In this document: positions 35,061-47,080 of the stretch, in pieces | Layout: each line of letters opens with the position of its first letter | How positions within the stretch are numbered: the stretch's first letter is position 1 | NCBI RefSeq assembly: GCF_047511655.1 | Contig: NC_133394.1 | Span: 112,181,343-112,245,342 of the forward strand | DNA: 64,000 nucleotides | Direction of reading: 5' to 3' | Source: Castor canadensis | Taxonomy: Eukaryota; Chordata; Mammalia; Rodentia; Castoridae | The notes under the pieces: generated by a model | What the model saw: the letters and a program-made list of their open reading frames with translations, nothing else | Told to the model about the DNA's origin: nothing | Databases searched by the model: none | Program-made: the position numbers and the translations under genes

Positions 35061-35271
35061 TAAGAGTCCTTAAGAATTTAAGTGAACAGTTATCAGTGTC
35101 AAATGAGAACTGAAAGACTTTTGGATTTAGCAATTTGCAAGGTTACAGGTATCCTTCAAAATGGAATTTCAATTAAAAAAAGCAAGGAGTGAAGCTAGAA
35201 AGCAAGATTAACCCAAAGAGCAAAAGCAGCTAATGCCCTAGAAGTCTGGTTCATAAAACTGAGTTATAGGA

Positions 35272-35483
35272 GCCTGGCGCTGGCGCCTCATGCCTGTAAT
35301 CATGCTGCTCAGGAGGCAGAGATGAGGAGAACTGTGGTTTGAACTCAGTCCCAACAAACAGTTTGGGAGACCCTATCTCAAAATACCCAACATAAAAAAG
35401 GGCTGGCAGAGTGGCTCTAGTGGTAGATCACCTGCCTAGCAAGTGTCAGGCCCTGAGTTCAAACCCCAGTTCCACCAGAACGA
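35272..35483 (+). repeat. Composite SINE
   Basis: gcctggcgctggcgcctcat gcctgtaatcatgctgctc .. ggctggcagagtggctctag .. ccctgagttcaaaccccagt. Confidence 0.9.
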
Positions 35484-35865
35484 AACAAAAGAAACCTGAA
35501 GAACAGATGAAAAGGGAGAGAACATAGGTATTCAGGAAGTACTATGGGTCCCAAAGAAGTAGGAACATGCACAGAGAGGAGGTGTGGAATGGATGACAGC
35601 TGTGTTCAAAAGGTGAAAAGGGTAGAAAATGCAATCATGAGATGCACTCGGGAGGGTCAGATGTGGGAGGTGCAATTCCAACTCTGGACCTCCACTATTA
35701 AGCAAAGGGATACTAGGGTTCTCCAGTTACACAAATTGCATCTTGAGAACAGGGTCAGCAACTTGTAATTAAAAAGAAAACTTGCTGAATAAAATTCTAC
35801 TGAAAGCTAAAACTTTAATTCCAAATTAGAAAATTATAAAGTTTCCTCATTTAAAAGGTATCCTT

Positions 35866-35945
35866 TTTTCACCACCCCCTCACCCCACAGTACTGGAGTT
35901 TGAACTCAGGGCCTCAAGCTTGTTAGGAAGGTGCTCTACTACAAA
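35866..35945 (-). repeat. Partial tRNA-like SINE, inverted
   Basis: acagtactggagtttgaact cagggcctcaagcttgttag .. ggtgctctactac; the B1-like half is absent. Confidence 0.75.
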
Positions 35946-36228
35946 ACTATCCTTTAGGACTTTCATGATCCTCAATAGAGAGTGTAAACAAAGAAAAACT
36001 AATTCCTCTTCTGCTCTAGAGTTGAATGAACACAAATGCAACCATATTGAAGCTGATAAAGATAACTGTATCAAGGATCCCCACCTACACATGATGAAAC
36101 TAAAGGTGCTTGCTCTGAAACAAAAGCTACTGCTTGCTACCAAGAAAAAGACTGATGTCCCTGCAGAAAAACGAAAACAAAAAAACAAAGGTGCTCAACA
36201 AAAGTTATCAAATAGGAAGAGTATCTGA
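35946..36228 (+). pseudogene. Unidentified coding-like fragment, possible processed pseudogene piece
   Basis: An open frame runs out of the SINE above to TGA at 36226-36228, giving about 94 non-SINE codons. The composition is protein-like and Lys-rich, with segments such as LELNEHKCNHIEADKDN, MMKLKVLALKQKLLLATKKK and NKGAQQKLSNRKSI. There is no splice acceptor of quality at its start, and it lies on the opposite strand to TMEM165 inside intron 1. An AATAAA follows at about 36309. I do not recognise the parent gene; it may be a fragment of a retrocopy, or chance. Confidence 0.3.
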
Positions 36229-36322
36229 AGATAAAAGCATCAGAGAAAAATGCTTAGAACTGATAAAAGTCAGAAAAGCCTTTTCCAGACATTATAAAAA
36301 TGCACAAAAATAAATACATGTA

Positions 36323-36395
36323 ATTTGGGGCTGGGATGTAGTTTAGTGGTAAAGCTCTTGCCTAGCATCTGGGAGGCAAGCACCAAAAAAGAAAA
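36323..36395 (+). repeat. Monomeric tRNA-like SINE
   Basis: ggggctgggatgtagtttag tggtaaagctcttgcctag and a short A-rich tail; the B-box half is degraded. Confidence 0.65.
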
Positions 36396-37743
36396 GACAC
36401 ACATACATACATGCATAACTTAGACAATGGACAAACCTGTTTTAAAAGACTGCCTAAAAATTAAAGACATAACTTTTATTGTAAATATTCATTATTATGT
36501 CTTTGTATTTGTTGATGACTTAGTTGTTTTTAAAATACTTTATTTTTAATAATGTTACATGTGAATTCATATTAAAATATATTTTAAAATTATTTTTTCA
36601 CTTTTTAATTTATTAAACATTTAAGCAACTTTGTTATTGTTTCATAATGTATATATAAATTTACACGTCTGAAATGTATTACATTGTTTCACTGATTTTT
36701 CTTAATGAATTATTTTATGATAGAATACCACCATGTAAACTGAGTATCATAATAATCATTTCATTTAGAGGAGGTCATTATGAGTAAATGAGTCCTCATA
36801 GCTGATGGTCTTAATCTTAGCTGTGGAGAGGCAAGAATCAGGAGATTGGACAGGATGGAGTAGGACTGCAACCTACTTAAATATTCTGTGGAAGGGGAAA
36901 TGCCAAAAAATAAGGAACCAAGAACCTGTGCTGAGTCAGGTAATAGGATTTTGTGACTTTACCAACAGTGCTATGCAACCAGAATAGTTGTTCTTTAAGC
37001 TTCCAGAATATGAAGTAAATTATTAATGACTTTAATCTAACTGATCTCCCCCAACTAAGGGACTTATGCTTTATAGCTGTGTATATAAATAAATAGATAT
37101 AGATATATCACCTGCCCAGAGAAGAAATAAGAAAAAAAAAAGTCAACTAAGGTCACCAAACACAAAGAGTATAAAAGAAAGGCTCCAAGTGATCAATGGC
37201 ACTTTTTCTCATGGGTTTGTAAATTGGGGTTTATTCATGACCATAAGCTAACTGAGTTTCTCCAACTTTTTAACCAAATTATAGAGAAAAAACATACCAA
37301 ATGCTTGCAGAGAGCCGGGTGTGGAAGTTCAGCCACTTCCCTTGAAAGTGCCCAGTAAGATCAGCTACATGTTCATAATATATCTTCCACCTAAATTTCT
37401 GCCCATGAAGACGCAATGGTCCCTCCATTTTCAGAAACCCACTCTCACACACTGGTATCAAAAGGTTAAATTTAAAAGGATGTTTAAAAACAAAAATCTG
37501 CATGCAGTTGCAAAGCACATCAGCTGAAACTGAGATATTCAGCACAGCTGAGCCTTTGCTTTTATAGCTATTAAACCGTACTTTCATCATTTCTTATGTC
37601 ATTGAACCCAAGCAAATGACAAGTAGTTTAGAAAATGTGTGAAAGAAAATAAAGTTAAAAAAAAATGAGCCACATCAAAAAATTATATAAAGTGTAATTA
37701 AAATGAGACAATTATATTCTGCTACAACATATAGGATATTAGA

Positions 37744-37906
37744 ATAGGGCTGGCAGTGTGGTTTAAGTTGTAGAGCACCTGCCTAGCCCAGTCATGAGAC
37801 CTGAGTTCAACCCCCAGTGCCCACCAAAAAGGGCTGAGGTCGTGGCTCAAGTGAAGGCTTGCCTTCAAGCACAAGGCCCCTAGTTCAAACCCCAGTACAA
37901 CCAAAA
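37744..37906 (+). repeat. Two tRNA-like SINE units in tandem
   Basis: gggctggcagtgtggtttaa .. cctgagttcaacccccagtg followed directly by gggctgaggtcgtggctcaa .. ctagttcaaaccccagtaca. Confidence 0.8.
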
Positions 37907-39058
37907 ATAAACATATAAATATTAAAGAACCGCATAAAATAAATGGAATTATTAAAGGGAAAAATCATATTGTACCAGCCTCTTCTCTCCACACCTTTAG
38001 TTTTAAGGACAAGGACCTTTTAGACCACTTAATGTAGTCATTACACACTGTTTCTACCACTGTTGCCTTTACTTTGCATGCCTAGATTTTATTTCCAACT
38101 TCCTAAAAAGGATTATTAGTATCTATAACTACCACTATTTCTGAAAGAGAACTAAAACTTCAATGAAATGCCTAGAAAGTTACACATTCATAAATGTCAC
38201 AGTTCCTTTACCCCAAATAGTTATTGTTTTAAAATAAACTCCTGATACTCAGTTAAGTAGCAGGCTAAATGATGAATACTAAAGTTCACAAATCAGCATT
38301 TCAGTTCAATTTCAGATGTGGATGTGTGGAGCAGGAAAAGTTCAGCCAGAAATTGACAATGTGACTGTCTGAATGGGAGCCCCACTCTGACCTTGGCTAG
38401 GGGAGGCCTGGTGGGCAGAAGCCCACTCTCCAGTCCCTCAACCCCCAGCTGCCAGTTGGAGCCCCTGGCTTCTCCTTATGGTAAAAGACCCAAGCTTCTG
38501 GTAAACCTCTGGCCTGATTGGTACCATACTGTTATCATGAGACATTTATAACTCTTGAGTTCAGTGCTTCTTTTTCTTCTTCCCTTTTTTTAACTTTGCA
38601 AAAGTCTAGAATTAACAGCTGTATAATCAGTTGCAACTAAATTTCTAAACTAGTATCAACCCATGAATGGAGAGAGTCACACTGCAGGCACCAGATGATA
38701 AAAGTCTAGTTTTTCTCAGTTTCGTTTAGTGAATCAGAAAAAGAGAAGGAAGAAGAAGAAAAAGAATGGATGAATACTATTGCAAATAGTTTTTTGTTTG
38801 AGTTCATTTTTACAGCCAGTTTTTCCATAAAGACATTTAATAAGTGGTAGAAACTAAAGATACAAGTATTTCATTCTCAGAACATTATTTAAAGGTAAGA
38901 AAGGCAGACAAAACAGTGTACAAGTTATAAGAACCCAAGGCAGCAGGAGTAAATACAGCCATAGACAGAAATAAACCACAGACAGAAACAAAATGTTAAG
39001 GTCCACCAAAAATGGGCAAGGGAAAGTTAGGTATCAGAATCAAAGACTTCAACCATTA

Positions 39059-39300
39059 AAATCATTAATAAACCAGGCACTGGGCTCACACCTGTAATTT
39101 TAGCTACTCAGGAGGCAGAGATCAGGAGGATCGCCATTCGAAGCCAGCCCTGGGCTATTAGTTCAGGAGATCCTACCTTGAAATAAGCCCATCATAAAAA
39201 AGGGCTGGAGGCATGGCTCAAGTGGTAGAGCACCTCCCTAGTAAGTGTAAGGCCCTGAGTTCAAACCTCAGCACTGCCAAAAAAAAAAAATCATTACTAA
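39059..39300 (+). repeat. Composite SINE with near-perfect target-site duplication
   Basis: Element at about 39073-39290: accaggcactgggctcacac .. gaagccagccctgggctatt .. gggctggaggcatggctcaa .. ccctgagttcaaacctcagc and a 12-A tail. The flanks aaaatcattaataa and aaaatcattactaa match at 13 of 14 positions. Confidence 0.9.
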
Positions 39301-39317
39301 ACAAATGCTTTAAAGTT

Positions 39318-39613
39318 ATGGCTGGGTATGGTGACTCTTTTCTACAATCCTAGTTACCTGGAAGTAGGGATGGGAAGTATGTGGGTTCAAGGCCAGCCCA
39401 GGCAAAAAGTTCACAGGACCCCCACCTCAATGGGCACCTGTCATCCTAGCTTTGTGGGAAGCATAAATAGGAGGACTGCTGTCCAGGCCAACCCAGGCAT
39501 AAAGTAAGACCTTATCTCAAAAATAACCAATGCAAAAAGGGCTGAAGCATGGTCAGGAGGCAGAGTGCCTGCCTGGTGAAGCCCTGAATTTGATTCCCAG
39601 CCCCCAGTACCAC
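39318..39613 (+). repeat. Composite SINE with two left modules
   Basis: atggctgggtatggtgactc .. caaggccagcccaggcaaaa .. gggcacctgtcatcctagct .. ccaggccaacccaggcataa .. agggctgaagcatggtcagg .. gaatttgattcccagccccc. Confidence 0.8.
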
Positions 39614-39647
39614 CATCGTACCATTATATGATACAATGAATGCTAAA

Positions 39648-39805
39648 ATTTCGGGGATCTGGATTCTAGTTCTGGTCCTGCTGAGAACTGTCTTCTAGCT
39701 CTGGATATCAAACCATCACTTCCAAACCTGTTTCCCCATTTATGAACAGGATATGGCACCTGCTCTACCTGCTTAGTGTGCTGTTGTGAGGATGAAATCA
39801 GCTCA
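39648..39805 (+). repeat. MIR remnant
   Basis: ggatctggattctagttctg .. cctgtttccccatttatgaa .. gtgctgttgtgaggatgaaa, MIR order. Confidence 0.7.
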
Positions 39806-41263
39806 CAGAATCTTAACTTCTCCATAACTAAGTCTCTTCCTAGGGGCCAGTTACTCAACTTTTTCCTGAGTACTTCCAGTAAGGGGAATTTCATTATTTC
39901 TCAAGATCCATTACTACATTCTGGACAAGTCTGATTCGTAGAAAGTTCTAGCTGTGTGAAACCAAAAATCACCCTCTTAAGAAATTTCCATGGGAATGAA
40001 AAGTCACATTATTCAAGAGAAAAGATATCCTTTAAACAAGGAAATTTAGGGGAAGGCTCCACTCCAGAGAGTAGGTATTCACTGGTTCTTAACGTGGTAA
40101 GGGTTTTAACCTGGGGGCTTCAAGGTCTGAGTGTGTTAGGGAGGTCTTTTGTTTGGGAGAGACTGGCAAGAGAGCACATGGTATGTCAGAGAGTTCTTGA
40201 AGGACTTTTTCTTTTAAGAGTATGTAATACGTGAGAAGGGAGTGGTGGCTTGGTAAAAAGCCCTGGGCTTAGCTGAAGCCAGATCATGAAGAAACCTGAA
40301 TGTCCACCCTGCTACAGGCTGGACTGAAATACTATACCAGGGTAGCTCACTGACGATCTCTGACAAGATGGTGGAATTCGATGTTTAGGCTGATTATTTG
40401 GATGAACATCTGCAGGAGGCATACTGGATGTAGCGGGTGGAACATCAAACTGTTCACTACTAGAAAAGACTAAAGAAATCCAGAATTTAGGAGTCAAAAT
40501 TGGAAATGGAGAGAGAACTCAAGACTGAGAGGGAGAAGAAATTGTAGAGTGCTGCCAAGTGACTAAGAAAGGAGTGTCCCTATTAACAAAGATTAAGAAG
40601 CTAATTTAAATTGATTTAGTGAAGGTCAAACAAAATACAGAATTCTGATTTACTTATAAATTTGTTTTGGCATCCCCCAGCCCTGCAACACTGTACTGTC
40701 AAAGACTGACTGTTCCTCTGCCTGCCTAAGTAAGGGCTACTTCCTGCAAGCCAAAGCACGTTTTAAAAAGTGAAGAGTCGCCGTGCCTAACCCATTTGTG
40801 TTGTATTTGGCAAAACCCACAGGGTGTGCCGAGCCGAATTTGGCTAAGCAGTTTTAGATGCGCTTTTCCATCAGTGAAATGGCCGATGTGATCATCCCGG
40901 GGAATACTGAAAGTCTCCCAGCTGCCCTGTGCTAAAAAACTTTCTAGTTGCATGAGTATTCCTGGGATTCCCAGCAGACGCATCTGATGGCTGGGACGCC
41001 CGCTCCGGAGCAGCATCCTGTCCCCAGGAACCCAAGGTCCCCGGCACACTCCCAGCGGGGCTCTCCCTTTCCCTGCCCCCACAAGCAGCTGGACGAGGCC
41101 GGCCTCACCGGGTCGCCCTTCTCCCGGCGCGCAGGGGCCGGCTCCCCTCCCCCAGCAGGCGCCCAGAGGGCGGCGCTCTGGGCGGCCCGAGCCTGGTACC
41201 CGGCGCAGCCGGCTCCGAAGCTTCGCCCGTCCCATCCCCGCCTGCCTGGCCCGGCCCGCTCAC

Positions 41264-41470
41264 CTCCGCCCGGGCCGGCTCGGGGCCCTGCTCGGCTGCG
41301 GGCTGTGGCTGCAGCTGCTGGGCAGGCGCCGGCGGCTCCTTGTTCCGGTGGCTAAGGTCTTCCTCCGGGCCGGCCCAGACGCCGGCCGGGCCCCACAGCA
41401 GCGGAACCAGCAGCAGCAGAAGCAGCCGCGGCGCCGATGCTCGGCCGCTCCCCCGGGCCGCGGCCGCCAT
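41264..41470 (-). CDS. TMEM165: TMEM165 exon 1 (start codon and signal peptide)
   Basis: TMEM165 is a Golgi multi-pass membrane protein of the UPF0016/Gdt1 family that imports Mn2+/Ca2+ against H+, supplying Mn2+ to glycosyltransferases; human loss causes CDG type IIk. ATG at 41470-41468 has G at -3 and G at +4. The 69 codons read MAAAARGSGRASAPRLLLLL, then LVPLLWGPAGVWAGPEEDLS, and end GPEPARAE before the donor gtgagc. The Leu-rich block from about residue 15 is the signal peptide, and HRNKEPPAPAQQLQPQP is the luminal Pro/Gln-rich part. Phase 0, joining exon 2 at KGFTPAAP. Confidence 0.96.
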
Positions 41471-41775
41471 CCCGCCCGCCCGCCGAGCCAGCCGCGCACG
41501 GGCGCTGCAAGAGGAAGTGCCGGCGACGGGAAGCTCCGACCCTGATCTCCCGAGGCGGCGCGACCGTCTCGCCTCGCCGCGGCTCAGACACTAGCCCGCA
41601 CCATGCGGGAGGTAGGAGAGACCGGCAAGAGGCTGAGGCCAGGCCAGGCCCTGGTCCGCGGCCGCCGACTCGATAGCAGCGTTCTCCCGCGGCCGCCGCA
41701 CGACTCCTCCAACTGCCTCAGCGCGGCCCTGCCCCAACTCCTGCCAGGCCCCGCCCTCGGGCCCGGCGGCCTCCC

Positions 41776-41780
41776 ATTGG
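41776..41780 (-). promoter_or_regulatory. TMEM165: CCAAT box (NF-Y type), proximal
   Basis: cccattggc on the + strand gives CCAAT on the minus strand, about 305 bp upstream of the TMEM165 ATG and in sense with the gene. Confidence 0.6.
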
Positions 41781-41802
41781 CCCGGCGTCCGCCTCGGCGT
41801 CG

Positions 41803-41808
41803 TGACGT
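41803..41808. promoter_or_regulatory. TMEM165: CRE half-palindrome TGACGT
   Basis: gtcgtgacgtgtcgg lies between the two CCAAT boxes. It resembles a CREB/ATF site. Confidence 0.45.
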
Positions 41809-41845
41809 GTCGGGCAGGTTGAGGTGCGGCTCGCGCGCTCCGCCC

Positions 41846-41850
41846 ATTGG
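41846..41850 (-). promoter_or_regulatory. TMEM165: CCAAT box (NF-Y type), distal
   Basis: A second cccattgg, in the same orientation and 70 bp from the first. Confidence 0.55.
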
Positions 41851-42429
41851 ACCAGCCTCTCCCGGCAGGTACCCAGCGCCGGCCGCTTTTCCCCCGCCGG
41901 CATCCCCCTTTCCTCGCATTGCCCCACCGACCCAGGACAGCACGGCCACTACTTATGCTTCCTACTGAGCCTCCGGCCCCAATATCCAGACACGTCTTTC
42001 TCTGCTCTTAGCCTTTCTTTCATGTCAAATCAGCCCCAGCGCCTCTAGTTACGTGGCAGTTCTGCCACACCTAGCTGGATTCCGCCCTTCTCCGCAGATT
42101 CTCAGTGCCACAGTCCTGAGGACCTACTACAGAGAATATTCTTAGGGGGTCAAAGTGGATTTGTTTTTAAGCTTTGAAAACTTTGTTTTAAGATATCGTT
42201 TGCCTATAGATACCCTCAGAACAAAAGTGTCTAACATTGTGCTTGCCCTGCAATGCCTTTTCAACTTGGACGCCCTGGTTTTGTGCTGCACCTTGGATTG
42301 ACCTCATAAAATGTTGAACTTTTGAAGTAGAGTGTTTAGGAGTTTTGCAGGATGAAGGTTGGGGTGGGCAAGACTAGATGCAGGAAAGGGTGGTTGGTTA
42401 GGCTTGAGAAATATGTTTACTTCTTATAA

Positions 42430-43172
42430 GAAGAAAAGTCAAACAGGAATTGAACAGACAGTTCTCAAAGGAAATACAAATGGCTAATAAATACATGAAG
42501 AAATGCTCAAGATCCCTGGCTAAAAGGAAATGCAAATCAAAATAACACTGAGATTCCATCTCAGAATGGCTACCATCAATAAAAGAACATACACTATGAT
42601 GGGTTGTAAATTAAACACTTTGGAAATCAGTATGGAGGTTCCTCAAGAAACTAAAATTAGAACTACTGCATGATCTTGCTGTACCACTCCTGGGAATATA
42701 AGGAATATAAGTCAACATTCAATAGAGATACATGTCCACCTACGTTTATAGCAGCACTATTCATAAGAGCCAACTTATGGAATCAGCCTAGGTCCCCAAC
42801 AGATAAAGAAAATGTGGTATGTATACACAATGGAATTTTATTCAGTCATAAAGAATGAAATTATGTCATTTGCAGGAAAATGGATCAAACTGGAGATTAC
42901 CATGTTGAGCAAGATAAACCAAGTTCAGAAACACAAATATTGCATGCTTTCTCTCATATGCAAAATCTAGACCTAAAAATAATAATGATATGACATGATT
43001 ATAAAAGGGGGACTTTGGGAGAAAAGTGATGGGGGTCGAATATCATCTATTTATCTATATGTATATATGCATGAAAATATAGACAGGATGAACTTAATCA
43101 AAGTACATTACATACATATATATAAATATCACAATGAAACCCATTTGCACAATTAATTTATGCTAATAAACT
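42430..43172 (+). mobile_element. L1 LINE 3' end, 5'-truncated
   Basis: The sense strand shows the end of ORF2: aatggctaataaatacatga, aaaggaaatgcaaatcaaaa, gcagcactattcataagagc, tggtatgtatacacaatgga and aaaatggatcaaactggaga. A 3' UTR follows, ending near atgctaataaac. Frameshifts and stops break the frame. It lies about 500 bp upstream of the TMEM165 CpG island. Confidence 0.9.
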
Positions 43173-44343
43173 TTTTTAGAAAAGCTAAGCTACTTAGTTA
43201 CCTGAAGTTTACACCCAGCCTCTAATTTAAAAAATGAACAAGTAGTACTAATCACGTGCCAGGTATTTTCCATGCATCTGCAATATATTAAGTCTGTACT
43301 CTGTAGTGTTAGAAGAAGTTAATCTGCCAGAACAGTCTGTGGCAAAGTGGACAAGCCTACTTTGAGTCCAATAGTACCGGGCTATGTTACATGTTAGTAA
43401 AGCTGCTGACTGTGTTCCTACTGTCTATAATTCCCTTGCTCCATTCTCTCCTTGTAAAGTCCTACTCCTATTTCCAAAACCTGTCAGGAAGACTTTGCTG
43501 TCTTTCTTAACACCTCCCCCTACAGGATACTTCTTCCTTCATGCTGTCACTTATGCATGCTCTAGTGTAGCCAGATGTCTCCTACACTGTTTGGGGTGCA
43601 GCTATTATGCCTCCCAGTTCCTCCCTGGACTACAAGTGTTTGAGGCCTTCTAAAGCAGTAGTAACCAGAAAGCCACCTCTCCTTTATGTATACAAGATTT
43701 GCCTTGCTTAAAAGCAGCTGCAAGGGAGGCCTGCTGGCCATGGGAGGGATTGAAAGGAGTGGCTCAGTCTAAAGACAGAGACAGACAGGTGAGTGTGGCA
43801 AAACAGGCCATGTGTCCCTGATTCCTGGCAGACATTCAGCTAATTTTCTGGGTTAGGTGCCCACATTCCAGGGCTTTCTCACAGGAAGGGCTCCTGGCCA
43901 AATCCCCTCACCTTGATGAGGCAAAGAGACGCACGAGCTACAGCTAGCTGCGGAATGCCGAGGTGCTGACTGCTGAGCGTGTGTGAAGTTGTTCAGGGGC
44001 AAGGCAAAGCTGTGTAGCAGAGAATGTAAGGTAAGTGGCGATAAAGCATTGTCCTCAGAGGGCAAATGGCACCATTGCATCAGCACAAATGTCAGTATCT
44101 GGGTGACAGTGGGATTTTTCCAGCCTGCTCAGTGACACCCTGATCCTAGAGCCCTGAGGCTGTGCAGGCTAGGCTCCAGGTGTCACATTCCAAAGGGATC
44201 AATTCTTTCTGTTCCCACATGCAGCTACCTACCTGATTTACCACAACAGTGCCAAATCAGGGCTTGACCAGCTTTCACCACCTGGATATCATAGAACTAT
44301 TCTCCTATTTTTCATTGGCAATTACTAAAAACATAGGGGGTTT

Positions 44344-44428
44344 ATTTTTATTTCTGTGGTGCTGGAGATCAGGTAGAGGGCCTTACCCATGCTAGGTAAG
44401 TGCTCCACCGGTGAGCTACAGCCCCAGA
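44344..44428 (-). repeat. Monomeric tRNA-like SINE, inverted
   Basis: tttctgtggtgctggagatc .. taggtaagtgctccaccggt gagctacagcccca. Confidence 0.75.
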
Positions 44429-44652
44429 ATATTTTCATATCTTTCTTGAAGAACAATTGAAGCTACTTACCTCACTTCCCAATAAGTGTATGGGAAGCCC
44501 AATGATTCCAAGACGAGTTTTTGGTACGAGCCTACATAGACATAGTCTCATTAAAGTATAATCAGTAGCAGGTATCCCTACTGCACACATATTGCACTGC
44601 TTTTTGTTTGGGCAGATAAGCATCCTTTACTGTTGAGCTACTATTTTCATTT

Positions 44653-44824
44653 ATTGACTGTACTGGTATTTGAACTTAGGGCCTGGAACTTGCTAAGCAG
44701 GAGCTCTACCACCTGAGCTACTCCACAGCTCACATTGTAATGCATTTTGTGTGTATGTGTGTGTTTTCGAGAACTTTGTACATGCTAAGCACAGGCCCTA
44801 TCCCTGTGTTACATCACCCCAGCC
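44653..44824 (-). repeat. Two tRNA-like SINE remnants, inverted
   Basis: gactgtactggtatttgaac ttagggcc .. accacctgagctactccaca, and then a second degraded unit atgctaagcacaggccctat .. gttacatcaccccagcc. Confidence 0.65.
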
Positions 44825-44849
44825 TATTTTAATGTTTTTTATTTCTACA

Positions 44850-45215
44850 TTGTGTTAACTTTCCATTATTGTAACAAATACCTGCGACAATTCATGAGCG
44901 AAAAAGTTATTTTGTCTCACAGTTTTGGAGACTCCAGACCGTGCACCATGCTTTGGGGCCTGTGGCCAGCAGCACACCGTGGTGGGAACATGTGGCATAG
45001 CAAAATTGCTCACCTCATGGCTGAAAAGTGAAACAGAAAAAGGAAGGGGTTGGGGGGTTTTACCATCAAGGGCCTGTCCCCAAAAACTTCACGACCTCCC
45101 ATTAAGCTCCAACTCTTGGAAGTTTTTACCACTTTCCAGTAGCACTAACCTGGGAACTAAGCCTTTAACACATGGACCTTTGGGGAAACACTTAAGATCC
45201 AAAATATAGCATAAC
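44850..45215 (-). repeat. Medium-length interspersed repeat, copy 1 (family uncertain)
   Basis: attgtaacaaatacctgcga .. ttttgtctcacagttttgga .. tttggggcctgtggccagca .. gctcacctcatggctgaaaa. It shares block order with the copy at about 55065-55405. Strand is a guess. Confidence 0.55.
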
Positions 45216-45304
45216 TCCCTACTGGCCTTTAAGGGTTCTAGATGGTAAGATTATGACTTTTATCTATATTCCCAGCACCTCAAAGGTTATCTAACCTGTA
45301 GTAG

Positions 45305-45480
45305 CAGTGACCCTTTATCAGGTGCTTATTTTGTTCCAGGCAGAACAATAGGTATGGCATCTGAGTGATCTCACAAGGTGGGTACTAGTCTCATTTTTAC
45401 AAATGAGAAACTTTGGTCAAGGGACTTTCCCCCAATTACACAGCTAGTAAGGGGCAGAAGTAACTTGAGGTCTGTTAGTG
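45305..45480 (-). repeat. MIR remnant
   Basis: atcaggtgcttattttgttc caggcag .. caaggtgggtactagtctca tttttacaaatgagaaactt .. ttacacagctagtaagggg, clear reversed MIR. Confidence 0.8.
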
Positions 45481-46559
45481 GAATTTAGTGGTGCCCTACT
45501 TACTGAAAATCCAGTATGTAAAAATTCAAACATAGCACCAGTTAATGAATTCATTCATGGTGAATGTTTCCATTGCCTTTGAGAGAATACCCTTTCTTCA
45601 TTCTTGTCTGAGAAAAACTATTTCATTCCACCCGTGGTGATGGAGAATGAATCTGAGTGGAATAAGTGGCCATGCTGGACTTACTTGGCACATCCTTCCC
45701 CGGGAGATGCAGCCGCAGTGAAAAACATTCCCTGCTGCCCCCATCCCCACCCATGTAGAGCCCAGTGCTGCCTGGGAACAGTTCTTGACTATGATCATCG
45801 GTGTTAATTAATGCAGCTTTCCTGGCTACCAGACCTCAAACCACTCCTCTGACTTGGCCTCCTCTCTTACTGTTTTTACCTTCAACTTTTGAAAATTAGG
45901 GAGGAGACTACCTATTCCTGCACTGTCTAAGAGACTGCCCCAGCACCCCACAATCATCTGTCACAAGGTGAATTAAATGTTTTTGTTGTTGTTTGTTTGA
46001 CATAGTCAAGGCTGATTCACGAAGACACCAGATGAGGAAAAATAAGAGAGGCAGAAGCAGAAACCAGAAACTGCACTGAGTCAGCTGAAAATCATTCAAA
46101 ATTAATGCAAATTGAAACGTGACAAATTGAAACATGAGTTAATGACAAATAGCAATGTGTAACTTGCTTGACCTTCTCAACTCTCTTTAAAGCACATCTT
46201 AGAATGAAGTAAAGCATAGTGCTACCCAAAGGCATGCTAAGACCCTTTAAATGATGTTGACTGGACTCTCCAAGAGAAGCTCAGCTGGCCCAGGGGACTT
46301 TCATACATCTAGCAGAAATTAGAAATGGTTTTTCCATTAAAGGCAATTCAGAACAAATTTGTGGAGTGTCCTCAGTTTCTATCTATGAAAGTAGGTTGAA
46401 AATACAAAAAAAAAAAAGAACAAAAAAAACCCAAAAAACTAAATAATGCTTCATTCTCATGTGTTCAAATGGTTGCTTGTCTATCTGGATGTTTCACATT
46501 TCAAACACAGTTTGAACAAAACTGGCCTCTTGATTTCCCTTCTGGAGAAATCAGTTCTT

Positions 46560-47080
46560 CCTCAGGCTTCCTATGTCAGTAACCGGAACTAGCATGCACT
46601 CTACTGGATTCCTAGCAGTTCCTCAAACCCCACATCCAACCAACCAGCAAGTTGTCATCTCTGCCTCTAAAATAGACCCCGAATCTCTTCATTTCTATCG
46701 TTACTATTACCACCTTGTAAAATAAGGAGAAATAACATTTTGTGAAATGACCAGGTCTCATTTCTCACCTGAACTGTTAAATAGCCTCTTCATTGGTTCC
46801 TTCTACTCTAGCTGATCTATAATCTAACCAGGAGCCAGAATGAACTTTCAAAATTAAAATAAGCAATTTCATTCACTGCTTAAAATTCTCTAATGACTTC
46901 TAATGCAATTAGAAACCCCTATTACTGAATGAAAGTGCTATTTAATCCCTGCTTCCCTGTGTGATCTCATCTCTTAGCTTTCTCCACCTCATGTGCCATG
47001 CCCCATCAAGCTTGTTTCTACCTCAGGACTTTGTACTTGCTGTTTTCCATTTGTAGAGAATGCCTCTCCTCTTTAAAGGA
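46560..47080 (+). repeat. L2-like LINE remnant
   Basis: Blocks gtgtgatctcatctcttagc, ctccacctcatgtgccatgc and ctcaggactttgtacttgct are typical of the L2 3' region. Diverged, with uncertain ends. Confidence 0.55.

Larger units (their letters stand above)
28694..41263 (-). other. TMEM165: TMEM165 intron 1
   Basis: 12.6 kb, filled mainly with SINEs. It includes a nested composite block at 29199-29821, MIR copies at about 31815-32020, 34925-35060 and 39648-39805, a purine-rich tract near 34748-34860, and an unexplained reading frame at about 35946-36228. Stretches 29830-31150, 36400-37740 and 37910-39060 show no repeat I can name. The 5' end of the intron is inside the CpG island. Confidence 0.8.
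40960..41960. promoter_or_regulatory. TMEM165: CpG island / TMEM165 promoter region
   Basis: A sharp rise in G+C and in CG dinucleotides, covering TMEM165 exon 1, its 5' UTR and about 400 bp upstream. There is no TATA box near the expected start, typical of a housekeeping CpG-island promoter. The many overlapping open frames on both strands here are a by-product of GC richness. Confidence 0.9.

Noticed and set aside
40726-41968. Long open frames on both strands of the CpG island (up to 169 codons)
   Set aside because: They overlap each other and TMEM165 exon 1 in other frames, have the Arg/Pro/Gly/Ala bias expected from GC-rich DNA, and match no protein I know.
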